Shown piece by piece: positions 51,922 to 60,203 of a stretch of DNA of 64,000 nucleotides (positions are counted from its first letter, which is position 1; each line of letters begins with the position of its first letter). Source of the stretch: Streptomyces sp. NBC_01296. Its GTDB lineage: Bacteria; Actinomycetota; Actinomycetes; Streptomycetales; Streptomycetaceae. The position numbers and the translations under genes were made by a program. A model generated the notes under the pieces. It was not told where the DNA came from. It was given only the letters and a program-made list of their open reading frames with translations, and searched no databases. Location of the stretch: positions 3,224,001 to 3,288,000 of the forward strand of contig NZ_CP130720.1 in assembly GCF_035984415.1 (NCBI RefSeq), in the 5' to 3' direction.

Positions 51922-52497
51922 ATGTTGTCCATGTCCAACCTTTCGCCTTCCCCGGGCGGCACGCCGATGGCCGCCACCCCCCTGACGCGTGCCGTCCTCG
52001 AGATCGACGAGTACGCCTCCACCCTCGGCTGGGACAAGCCCGCCCGGCTCTTCGCACTCGTCGACACCGCCAGGCTCCGCAAGTCGGAGCCCCGGCTCGC
52101 GGGCCAGCTCGGCCTCGACCAGGACGACGCGGGCAAGAGCCAGCTCACCCCGATCGAGCAGGACGAGGTGCCGAAGGGCACGCCGCTGGACAAGTTCCTG
52201 GGAACCATCGCCTGGCCCCCGTCGATCGTCGGCTGTGCGCTGACGGTGGAGCGGCTGATGCTGCCGCCGTCCGCGGAGGCCTCCGTACCGGAGGGGCTCA
52301 GCGACAAGCAGCTGGCCAAGTGGGTCGCCGCCCACCCGGACCGGCAGGAGGTGCGGCTCACCGTGGGCGTGCTGCGCGACGGATCGCGGGAGTCGGCCGT
52401 ACGCCTGCGCGAGAAGGACTCGTCGACCGAGGTGCTGACCGGCGCGAGCCTGGTCCCGGGCCTGGCCGACGCGCTGGCCGCGACGTTCCTGGACTGA
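51922..52497 (+). CDS. PPA1309-family conserved actinobacterial protein
   Basis: The 191-residue soluble protein has two conserved-looking blocks: LTRAVLEIDEYASTLGWDKP then ARLFALVDTARL, and IAWPPSIVGCALTVERLMLP. Its function is unknown. It always seems to sit between the UPF0182 and PDZ-protease genes in actinomycetes, suggesting a shared cell-envelope task. GAGGAGG precedes ATG 51922; ATG 51931 is possible. Its stop is 18 bp before the convergent PDZ-protease stop. Confidence 0.82.
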   Translation: MLSMSNLSPSPGGTPMAATPLTRAVLEIDEYASTLGWDKPARLFALVDTARLRKSEPRLAGQLGLDQDDAGKSQLTPIEQDEVPKGTPLDKFLGTIAWPPSIVGCALTVERLMLPPSAEASVPEGLSDKQLAKWVAAHPDRQEVRLTVGVLRDGSRESAVRLREKDSSTEVLTGASLVPGLADALAATFLD

Positions 52498-52515
52498 TCG
52501 CGAGCTTCGGACGGG

Positions 52516-53607
52516 TCAGGGCTTGCCGCACTGCGGCAGCCCGGCCGTGTCCCCCTTGCTGATCTTCTCCAGCGCCTTCGTGGCGTCGCCGATGGTGGAG
52601 ACCTTCACGAGGGTCAGGCCGTCGGGGATGTGCTGGGTGGCGGAGGAGCAGTTCTCGGCGGGTGTCAGGAAGTACTCGGCTCCGGCCTGGCGGGCGCCGA
52701 TCGTCTTCATCTGGATGCCGCCGATGGGGCCGACCTTGCCCGCGTCGTCGATGGTGCCGGTGCCCGCGACGAACTTGCCGCCGGTGAGATCGCCCGGGGT
52801 GAGCTTGTCGACGATGCCGAGGGCGAACATGAGGCCCGCGCTCGGGCCGCCGACGTCGGCGAGCTTGATGTCGATCGCGAACGGGAAGGTGTGGTCGGTG
52901 CCCGCCCGGATGCCGACGATGGCGTGCCCGTCGCCCTCCGCCTTGGCGGTGGTGATCACGACCTTGTTCGACCCGGTGGGCTCGCGGTGCGCCTTCTCGG
53001 CCTCGGCCGCCTCGGCCATGGGCACGATGGTGAACTCGACCGGCTCGCCGGCCTTGCGCTTGGTGACGAACTTGGCCACGTCCTCGGGGGCGCCCACCGG
53101 GCTGCCGTCGACGGCCCGGATCACGTCACCGGCGTGCAGCTTGCCCTCGGCGGGGCTGCCCTTGACGACGGTGGAGACCACGACGCGGGTGGTGACCCCC
53201 GGCGTGCCCAGCTCCTTGAGGGCGGCCACCTTGGCGCTCTCCTGCGACTGGCTGAACTCCTCCGCGTTCTCCTGGGTGGACTGCTCCTCCGTCTTCCCGT
53301 CCGGGTAGAGGTTCTCGTGCGGGACGACGATGTTGTCGTCGGACAGCCAGCCGTAGACCGCTTCGAGCAGGTTCATGTCGTAGTCGGCGCCCGTGACGCG
53401 GACCGTCGTCATGTTGAGGTGCCCGCTGGTCGGGTACGTCTTGTGGTCCGCGATGCTGATGACGGGCTCGCCGCGCGAGTCCCCGAGCGTGTTCACCGTC
53501 GGGCCCGGGCTCATTTCCGAGTACGGGACCTTGATGAACACCCCTGCGCAGAGCAGCGCGAACAGCATGAGGGTGGAGGCGAGCATCGTCGCAGTGCGGC
53601 GTGGCAT
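52516..53607 (-). CDS. YlbL-type PDZ-Lon (S16) membrane protease
   Basis: The 363-residue protein has an N-terminal signal anchor (residues 8-26), a PDZ domain (VVVSTVVKGSPAEGKLHAGD) and a C-terminal Lon-type S16 domain. The catalytic Ser lies in DVGGPSAGLMFALG and the Lys in GGIQMKTIGARQ. It should act on the outer face of the membrane, as YlbL-like proteases do. The substrate is unknown; the neighbouring UPF0182 protein is a candidate partner. Confidence 0.92.
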   Translation of the reverse strand: MPRRTATMLASTLMLFALLCAGVFIKVPYSEMSPGPTVNTLGDSRGEPVISIADHKTYPTSGHLNMTTVRVTGADYDMNLLEAVYGWLSDDNIVVPHENLYPDGKTEEQSTQENAEEFSQSQESAKVAALKELGTPGVTTRVVVSTVVKGSPAEGKLHAGDVIRAVDGSPVGAPEDVAKFVTKRKAGEPVEFTIVPMAEAAEAEKAHREPTGSNKVVITTAKAEGDGHAIVGIRAGTDHTFPFAIDIKLADVGGPSAGLMFALGIVDKLTPGDLTGGKFVAGTGTIDDAGKVGPIGGIQMKTIGARQAGAEYFLTPAENCSSATQHIPDGLTLVKVSTIGDATKALEKISKGDTAGLPQCGKP

Positions 53608-53723
53608 GGATCGACAGTACGGGACGGCCCTGACGGGCGGCCGCCGGGGCCGGTCCCTACGGGGGCCGTACGCGGAACTCTCAGCAGATTCTCAGAGGGC
53701 CTGGGGGCCTCGCCCGGGACGCG

Positions 53724-53921
53724 TCACACCGCGTCGGAACCGGAATGGGCCGCTTCCTTCACCCTGGCCTGATCGGCCTTGTCCATCGCTTCACGGAACC
53801 TCGCGTAACCCGCGAGTTCGGATATGTCACCTTGAGTGCGGTCGCGCGCCGCCCAGCTGCCCCATATCGCCGCTCCGATCGCGGCGAACAGCGGAATCAG
53901 CAACCACGCCAATGACGCCAT
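53724..53921 (-). CDS. Small single-pass membrane protein
   Basis: The 65-residue protein has one helix (SLAWLLIPLFAAIGAAIWGS) then a charged, amphipathic tail (GYARFREAMDKADQARVKEA). It is a conserved-looking Streptomyces small membrane protein of unknown role. It lies 116 bp upstream of the PDZ protease on the same strand and may accompany it. Confidence 0.72.
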   Translation of the reverse strand: MASLAWLLIPLFAAIGAAIWGSWAARDRTQGDISELAGYARFREAMDKADQARVKEAAHSGSDAV

Positions 53922-54077
53922 GGACGTGCCTCCCTGCCCCGAAAGTACGTGTCGTTGGTGGCTTCAACGCTCGTGCCCGGGAGGGGGTTACGCAAATCGA
54001 GGGCGTGTTGCGCGGCCGAACGGGTGGGACAGTACCGGTTCGCGAAAACCACCCCGCGCCCGGGGCCCTCCTTCACC

Positions 54078-54205
<128 letters not shown>

Positions 54206-54219
54206 ACCCCGCCTTCCCG

Positions 54220-54768
<549 letters not shown>

Positions 54769-54930
54769 GCAGCCATCGTGCACCACCGCTCTCACATCCC
54801 GGAATAGCCAATTCGACCGGCTGCACGACCTGCAGATATGGAGCCTCCTACAGAACCCCCGCCCCCAACGGCCCCGAGCCACCACCGGCCGACGCCGGCG
54901 AACCCAGGAGCCGCGGCAAGGCCCACCGCG
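54769..54930. other. moaE upstream region, no gene seen
   Basis: This 162-bp stretch lies between moaE and the tandem array. It is A/T-richer at 54790-54850 and probably holds the moaE promoter. No further site is recognised. Confidence 0.4.
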
Positions 54931-55314
54931 CCAGGGCGCAGCCCGAAGCCGTGGCCAGGGCGCAGCCCGAAGCCGTGGCCAGGGCGCAGCCCGAAGCCGT
55001 GGCCAGGGCGCAGCCCGAAGCCGTGGCCAGGGCGCAGCCCGAAGCCGTGGCCAGGGCGCAGCCCGAAGCCGTGGCCAGGGCGCAGCCCGAAGCCGTGGCC
55101 AGGACGCAGCCCGAAGCCGTGGCCAGGACGCAGCCCGAAGCCGTGGCCAGGACGCAGCCCGAAGCCGTGGCCAGGACGCAGCCCGAAGCCGTGGCCAGGA
55201 CGCAGCCCGAAGCCGTGGCCAGGACGCAGCCCGAAGCCGTGGCCAGGACGCAGCCCGAAGCCGTGGCCAGGACGCAGCCCGAAGCCGTGGCCAGGGCGCA
55301 GCCCGAAGCCGTGG
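54931..55314. repeat. Sixteen-copy 24-bp perfect tandem array
   Basis: Exactly 16 units of 24 bp (384 bp) each contain GCAGCCCGAAGCCGTGG plus a 7-bp joint. The joint is CCAGGGC in units 1-7 and 16 and CCAGGAC in units 8-15; no other change is seen. All reading frames are open, giving 8-residue repeats such as PGRSPKPW (plus) or GHGFGLRP (minus), but no supported gene covers it. Each G-type unit can form a small GGGC-GCA-GCCC hairpin. It lies between the epimerase stop (7 bp away) and moaE. Confidence 0.97.
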
Positions 55315-55320
55315 GCGGGG

Positions 55321-56484
55321 TTAGAGGCCTCGGCGGCGGCGGGCGGCGCGGACCACCGCGGCGGCGCCGAGCAGGGCGACGGTCGCGCCCGCGGCACCCG
55401 CGGCGGTGGCGTCCTTGCGGCCCAGGCGGCGGCCCGCGACCGTGTGCCGGCCCGCGACCTCCTGGAGGAGCTCGGCCAGCACCTCCTCGTTGGTCCAGCG
55501 GGGCCGCCAGCCCGCCGCGTGCAGCCCGCTGACGCTGACCACCCACGGGTGCATCGTGTACGCGAGGTCGCCCGCCGGGGACGGCGTCAGGCCGATCCGG
55601 TGCAGCCGGGCCGCCGCGCCCAGCGCGACCGCCGACGGGAGCTCCATGCGGCGGATGCCGCTCAGCTCCTCGACCTCCTCCTGCTCCAGCCAGCCCTCGC
55701 AGCCCACCGCGAGCTCGCCCTCGACCTTCTCCAGGGCGGCGTACTCCAGCGCGCTGACCAGGTCCTCCACGTGGCAGAACTGCCAGGTCGGCCGGGATCC
55801 GGCCACCACCAGCAGGCGCGGGGACTCGAAATAGCGGGTCAGGGCGGTGTCCGTGCCGCCGACCAGGACCGCCGGGCGGACCACCGTGACGTTCAGGCCG
55901 GGGTGGGCCCGCGGCGCCCGGCGGCCCAGCCGCTCGATCTCCAGCAGGTCGCCGACGCCGGTCGCCTCGGCCGTGGCCCGCAGCTCGGAGTCCTCCGAAA
56001 GCGGGATGTCGTTGTCCGGCAGGGCCCCGTAGACCATCGCCGAGGTGCACAGCACGACGCGGTGCACCCCCGCCGCCGCGGCGGCCGTCAGTACGGTCTG
56101 GGTCCCGCGCACGTTGTACGCCGTACGGGCCGCCGGGTCCGTCTCGAGGTCGAGGTCCAGCGCCAGGTGCACGACCACGTCGGCGCCGCGCAGCTTCTCG
56201 GCGATCGCGGGGTCCCGTACGTCCAGGACGTGCCACTGCGCGGCCGCGCAGTCACCGCGCCGCTCGTCGATCGCCACGACCTGCTTGACCTCGTCGGAGG
56301 CGGCCAGGCGGGCCACCAGGGCCGCCCCGACCCCGGAGGCGGCGCCGGTCACGGCGATCACGGGGCCGTTCCTGCGGGGGTCCGGCTGGTTTCGCGGCTG
56401 GCGAACGCCGAGGGCGCTCTCACCGTGCTCAGGGCGGTTTTCGGCGTCGTGCGGCGCGCGAACCTGCGGATCTGGGGAACTCAC
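55321..56484 (-). CDS. NAD-dependent epimerase/dehydratase-family protein (extended SDR)
   Basis: The 387-residue protein has the cofactor loop IAVTGAASGVGAAL, the Asp of VVAIDERR (NAD preference), the DVVVHLALD strand, and the active-site region CTSAMVYGALPDN with Y-x-x-x-K altered (Lys not evident). The C-terminal part ends in an Ala-rich membrane-like helix (GAAGATVALLGAAAVVRAAR) and an Arg tail, so it may be membrane tethered. The substrate is unknown. GTG 56484 follows GGAGACG. It diverges from the zincin gene. The 24-bp array begins 7 bp after its stop. Confidence 0.83.
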   Translation of the reverse strand: MSSPDPQVRAPHDAENRPEHGESALGVRQPRNQPDPRRNGPVIAVTGAASGVGAALVARLAASDEVKQVVAIDERRGDCAAAQWHVLDVRDPAIAEKLRGADVVVHLALDLDLETDPAARTAYNVRGTQTVLTAAAAAGVHRVVLCTSAMVYGALPDNDIPLSEDSELRATAEATGVGDLLEIERLGRRAPRAHPGLNVTVVRPAVLVGGTDTALTRYFESPRLLVVAGSRPTWQFCHVEDLVSALEYAALEKVEGELAVGCEGWLEQEEVEELSGIRRMELPSAVALGAAARLHRIGLTPSPAGDLAYTMHPWVVSVSGLHAAGWRPRWTNEEVLAELLQEVAGRHTVAGRRLGRKDATAAGAAGATVALLGAAAVVRAARRRRGL

Positions 56485-56675
56485 CAGGCGTCTCCAGCGG
56501 TTGTCTTCAGTAGGGACGCGCCGTGACGCGTACCTACCAGGTGATGTCCATCCTGCCGCAGCCCAGGAGTCGGCGGAGCACCGAGCCCGGAAGCGGGTGT
56601 GGTGTCTACGCTGGGTGGTGTTGTCGGACCATTTCCCGTCGGCCCTGCCGGCGGCCCTACGAGCCGAGGAAACCC

Positions 56676-58139
56676 GTGAGCGACACCCCATTCGGATTTG
56701 GCCTTCCGCCGGAGGAGCCTGAGAACGGCGACGAGGGCAAGAAGAAGGGCAATCAGGGCGGTCAGGGCGGCCCGAATCCGTTCGGGTTCCCGGGCATGGG
56801 CCTGCCGGGCGGCGCCGGCGGCCCCGGCGCCGCGGACAACCCGTTCGCGGCGATGTTCGGCTCGATGAACCCGAACGACCTGGGCGCGGCCTTCCAGCAG
56901 ATCGGCCAGATGCTCAGCTACGAGGGCGGTCCCGTGAACTGGGACATGGCCAAGGACATCGCCCGCCAGACCGTCGCGCAGGGCACGGCGGACGGAGTGA
57001 AGGACACGAGCGTCGGCGTCGCCGAGAAGTCGGCCGTCGAGGAGGCCGTGCGCCTCGCCGACCACTGGCTGGACGGGGTGACCTCGCTGCCCTCGGGCGC
57101 CACCACGGCCGTCGCGTGGAGCCGCGCCGAGTGGGTCGAGGCGACCCTCCCGGTGTGGAAGGAGCTCGTGGACCCGGTCGCCGAGCGCGTCGGCGCGGCC
57201 ATGGGCAGCGTGCTGCCCGAGGAGATGCAGGCCATGGCGGGCCCGCTGCTCGGCATGATGCGCTCGATGGGCGGGGCCATGTTCGGCCAGCAGATCGGGC
57301 AGGCCGTGGGCGCGCTCGCGGGCGAGGTCGTCGGCTCCACCGACATCGGCCTGCCGCTGGGCCCGGCCGGCAAGGCCGCCCTGCTGCCGCTGAACATCGA
57401 GAGCTTCGGCAAGGACCTGGGCGTCCCCGCCGAGGAGGTACGGCTGTACCTGGCCCTGCGCGAGGCGGCCCACGCCCGGCTCTTCGCGCACGTGCCGTGG
57501 CTGCGCTCGCACCTGTTCGGCGCGGTCGAGGGGTACGCGCGGGGCATCAAGGTCGACACCTCGAAGCTGGAGGACGTGGTCGGCCAGCTCGACCCGTCGA
57601 ACCCGGAGCAGCTGCAGGAAGCCCTGCAGGGCGGCATGTTCCAGCCGCAGGACACCCCCGAGCAGAAGGCCGCGCTGGCCCGCCTGGAGACGGCGCTCGC
57701 GCTGGTCGAGGGCTGGGTGGACGCGGTCGTGCACGAGGCGGCCAAGCCCCGGCTGACCTCGGCGGACGCCATGCGCGAGACCATGCGCCGGCGGCGCGCC
57801 TCGGGCGGTCCGGCGGAGCAGACCTTCGCGACGCTGGTCGGGCTGGAGCTGCGCCCGCGCCGGCTGCGGGACGCCTCGCGGCTGTGGGCCTCGCTGACCG
57901 ACGCGCGCGGCGTGGACGGCCGCGACGGCCTGTGGGAGCACCCCGACATGCTGCCGGCGGCCTCGGACCTCGACGACCCGGACGGGTTCGTGCACCGCGA
58001 GCAGCTGGACTTCTCCGAGATCGACAAGATGCTCGGCGAGGCGGCGCAGAAGCGCGACCAGGGCAAGCAGGACGAGCAGGGCAAGCAGGACGAGCAGGGC
58101 GACGGCGAATCCGACGGCGAGGGTGAAGCAAAGAAGTGA
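56676..58139 (+). CDS. DUF2342/zincin_2-family putative metalloprotease
   Basis: The 487-residue protein has a Gly/Pro-rich N-terminus (about 50 residues), then the DUF2342 core: GPVNWDMAKDIARQ, MFGQQIGQAVGALAGEVVGS, and LALREAAHARLFAHVPWL in the zincin-like helix. The last 40 residues are Gln/Asp/Glu/Lys-rich repeats (GKQDEQ twice). The classic HExxH is not intact as I read it, so protease activity is uncertain. GTG 56676 follows GAGGAAA. The NUDIX gene overlaps its stop by 4 bp. Confidence 0.84.
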   Translation: MSDTPFGFGLPPEEPENGDEGKKKGNQGGQGGPNPFGFPGMGLPGGAGGPGAADNPFAAMFGSMNPNDLGAAFQQIGQMLSYEGGPVNWDMAKDIARQTVAQGTADGVKDTSVGVAEKSAVEEAVRLADHWLDGVTSLPSGATTAVAWSRAEWVEATLPVWKELVDPVAERVGAAMGSVLPEEMQAMAGPLLGMMRSMGGAMFGQQIGQAVGALAGEVVGSTDIGLPLGPAGKAALLPLNIESFGKDLGVPAEEVRLYLALREAAHARLFAHVPWLRSHLFGAVEGYARGIKVDTSKLEDVVGQLDPSNPEQLQEALQGGMFQPQDTPEQKAALARLETALALVEGWVDAVVHEAAKPRLTSADAMRETMRRRRASGGPAEQTFATLVGLELRPRRLRDASRLWASLTDARGVDGRDGLWEHPDMLPAASDLDDPDGFVHREQLDFSEIDKMLGEAAQKRDQGKQDEQGKQDEQGDGESDGEGEAKK

Positions 58140-58660
58140 GCCTGTACGACGACACGGTGCTGGTCCTCAAGCAGTACGAGGGCCAGCCCGAGCTGCGAGA
58201 CCTCTATCTGGAGCACCTGGCCGAGCACCCCGACGGGGTCTACAAGCCCTGCCGGGCCGGGCACATCACCGGCAGCGCGCTGGTCGTCGACCCGGCGGGC
58301 GGGCGCGTCCTGCTGACCCTGCACAAGAAGCTCGGCATCTGGCTCCAGATGGGCGGGCACTGCGAGCCCGAGGACACCACCCTCGCCGGGGCCGCGCTGC
58401 GCGAGGCGGTCGAGGAGTCGGGCATCTCGTCCGGACTGACCCTGCTGCCGGGCGGCCCCGTACGGCTGGACCGGCACCCGATCCCGGCGCCGTGCAACTG
58501 GCACCTGGACGTGCAGTACGCGGCGCTGGCGCCGGCCGACGCGGTGGCGGAGATCAGCGAGGAGTCGCTGGACCTGCGCTGGTTCCCGTACGAGGAGGTG
58601 GCGGCGGTGGCCGACACCTCGGTCGTCCGGCTGATGGAGGCGACCCGGGCGCGGCTCTGA
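58136..58660 (+). CDS. NUDIX hydrolase
   Basis: The 174-residue protein has a complete Nudix box: GGHCEPEDTTLAGAALREAV then EESGI. It should cleave a nucleoside-diphosphate-linked compound; the substrate is not readable. GTG 58136 overlaps the upstream TGA by 4 bp, so it is translationally coupled to the zincin gene. A strong terminator follows. Confidence 0.9.
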   Translation: MSLYDDTVLVLKQYEGQPELRDLYLEHLAEHPDGVYKPCRAGHITGSALVVDPAGGRVLLTLHKKLGIWLQMGGHCEPEDTTLAGAALREAVEESGISSGLTLLPGGPVRLDRHPIPAPCNWHLDVQYAALAPADAVAEISEESLDLRWFPYEEVAAVADTSVVRLMEATRARL

Positions 58661-58674
58661 CCCCCCGGAAGGAC

Positions 58675-58712
58675 GGAAGGGGCGGCCCCGCATCCGCGGA
58701 GCCGCCCCTTCC
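58675..58712. terminator. Bidirectional terminator between NUDIX and AIM24 genes
   Basis: GGAAGGGGCGGC and its complement form a 12-bp stem on a 14-nt loop that can pair further (CCGC/GCGG), between convergent genes. Confidence 0.85.
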
Positions 58713-58729
58713 GTATGCCGTACGGCGCG

Positions 58730-59485
58730 CTAGTTCCAGGCGTTGTTCTGGTTCTGGGCGTGGGCGCCCTGCTGGCCCATGCCGTACTGAGCGGCGAGGC
58801 CCTGACCGAGCTGGGTGTTCTGCGGCGGCAGCACCTCGCTCGGCTGCACCAGCGCGAAGCCGGTGCCGAGGAAGCTGAGCTCCCAGCCCTCGCCCGTGTT
58901 GCCGCGCCGCCGCCACACGCCGGTGGAGTGCGTCTGGGCCTGCATCTGCACGCGCAGCGACGTGGACCAGGCGACGATGGCGTCCGCGTCGGCGTTGACG
59001 TACTTGTCGGGCGTGACCTGCATCATCAGCGGCTGCCCGGAGGTCATCAGCGCGACCTTGCCACGGCCGGAGATGTTGAGCTGGTACTTGCCGGAGCCGG
59101 AGATCCCGTACTGGCTGTCCACCGCGATGGCCTCGGTGTGCAGGGTGGAGTCCAGGGCCAGCACGTAGCTGCTGTCGACGGTGAGGCCGTCCTGGTCCAC
59201 GTCCACGACGTGCACGTACTGGGCCAGGTTGGCCAGGTAGACCGTGCCCTGCCCGGAGCAGCGCATCAGGTCGAGGCCCTCGCCCGTGCGGGCGCGGGCG
59301 GTGCGCTGGGTGGTGCTCTGGTATTCGCCGTCGAAGTCGATGATCCCCTGGTAGGCGACCATGGCGCCCTTGCGGGCGAGCACGTCGTCGGAGCCGGTCA
59401 GGGTGACCCGCAGCAGCTGCGGGTTCTGGACGGCGTACCGCTCCTGGGACTGCGCCTCGGCGTGGGCGAAAAGTGCGCTCTGCAT
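58730..59485 (-). CDS. AIM24-family protein, third gene of the trio
   Basis: The 251-residue protein is one AIM24 domain, a double-stranded beta-helix. Recurring blocks are LARKGAMVAYQGIIDFDG, LMRCSGQGTVYLAN, LALDSTLHTE, SGSGKYQLNISGRGKVALMT and WSTSLRVQMQ. A Gln/Asn-rich tail (QYGMGQQGAHAQNQNNAWN) ends it. There is no signal peptide. It is 17 bp after the middle gene. Bacterial AIM24 function is unknown; the yeast namesake is mitochondrial. Confidence 0.86.
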   Translation of the reverse strand: MQSALFAHAEAQSQERYAVQNPQLLRVTLTGSDDVLARKGAMVAYQGIIDFDGEYQSTTQRTARARTGEGLDLMRCSGQGTVYLANLAQYVHVVDVDQDGLTVDSSYVLALDSTLHTEAIAVDSQYGISGSGKYQLNISGRGKVALMTSGQPLMMQVTPDKYVNADADAIVAWSTSLRVQMQAQTHSTGVWRRRGNTGEGWELSFLGTGFALVQPSEVLPPQNTQLGQGLAAQYGMGQQGAHAQNQNNAWN

Positions 59486-59502
59486 GATGTGTCCGCTCCC
59501 CC

Positions 59503-60192
59503 TCAGCCCCGGGTCCGGAGCCGGTCGGTGCTGTCCTCGCTGGGCTGTACGACGACGATCCCCTGGCCGGAGAAGGCCATCTGGTAGGCCTCCCCGCTGC
59601 CCCGGCCGATCATCGACGAGGCCTTGAAGCTGCGCTTGCCCTTCACCTTGAGGTTCGGGGACCAGGCGACGAGCGCGTCGGGGTCGACGTACGTCTCGTC
59701 CTCGCCGCGGCCGCAGTCGACCACGATCGGGGTGCCGCGGGAGGTGATGGCGACCCAGCCGGTGCCGGAGACCTGCACGTTGAACAGGCCCTGGCCGGCG
59801 AACTTGGCCATGCCCTTGACCCGTTCGACGCCCCACTGGAGGTGGGCGTCGAAGGCGAGCAGGTTGGTGCCGTTGACCGACAGGGCGTCGTTGTTGAGGT
59901 TGATCACGACGACGTCGGCGCCGTAGTCGGCGAGGTAGAGCAGGCCGTCGCCGGTGCACTTCATCAGCGGGGCGCCCTCGCCGGTGAGCCACTGCGAGGC
60001 CATCTGGCGCAGGGCCGGCGGGTTGGGCTCGTACTGGACGAAGCCCTCGTACGCGACCATCGATCCGGTGCGCGCGAAGAGGTCCTGGCCGCTCTGCATG
60101 GCGACCTTGAGCATGGCCCGGCCGTGGTTCTCCATGCGGGCCGTGACGGGGGTGGGGGCGTAGCCCGCGAGCTGCTGGTTCATTGCGTTCAT
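59503..60192 (-). CDS. AIM24-family protein, second gene of the trio
   Basis: The 229-residue protein is one AIM24 domain (LFARTGSMVAYEGFVQYEPN, LMKCTGDGLLYLADYG, VQVSGTGWVAITSRGTPI, AFSGQGIVVVQPSE), more divergent from its neighbours than they are in length. GAGGGAG lies 7 nt before ATG 60192. It is 11 bp after the TerD-AIM24 gene, so the three form one operon. No membrane segment is evident. Confidence 0.86.
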   Translation of the reverse strand: MNAMNQQLAGYAPTPVTARMENHGRAMLKVAMQSGQDLFARTGSMVAYEGFVQYEPNPPALRQMASQWLTGEGAPLMKCTGDGLLYLADYGADVVVINLNNDALSVNGTNLLAFDAHLQWGVERVKGMAKFAGQGLFNVQVSGTGWVAITSRGTPIVVDCGRGEDETYVDPDALVAWSPNLKVKGKRSFKASSMIGRGSGEAYQMAFSGQGIVVVQPSEDSTDRLRTRG

Positions 60193-60203
60193 GACGGGCT
60201 CCC

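Noticed and set aside
54931..55314. CRISPR array
   Set aside because: Units are directly adjacent with no variable spacers, and no cas gene is present.
54792..55397. Glycine-rich repeat protein (GHGFGLRP units) on the minus strand
   Set aside because: Its start lies inside the epimerase gene with no ribosome site, and every frame over the array is open simply because the 24-bp unit has no stop codon.
54838..56526. Long plus-strand ORF with PGRSPKPW repeats
   Set aside because: It runs antisense through the whole epimerase gene and depends on the stop-free array; composition does not fit a gene.
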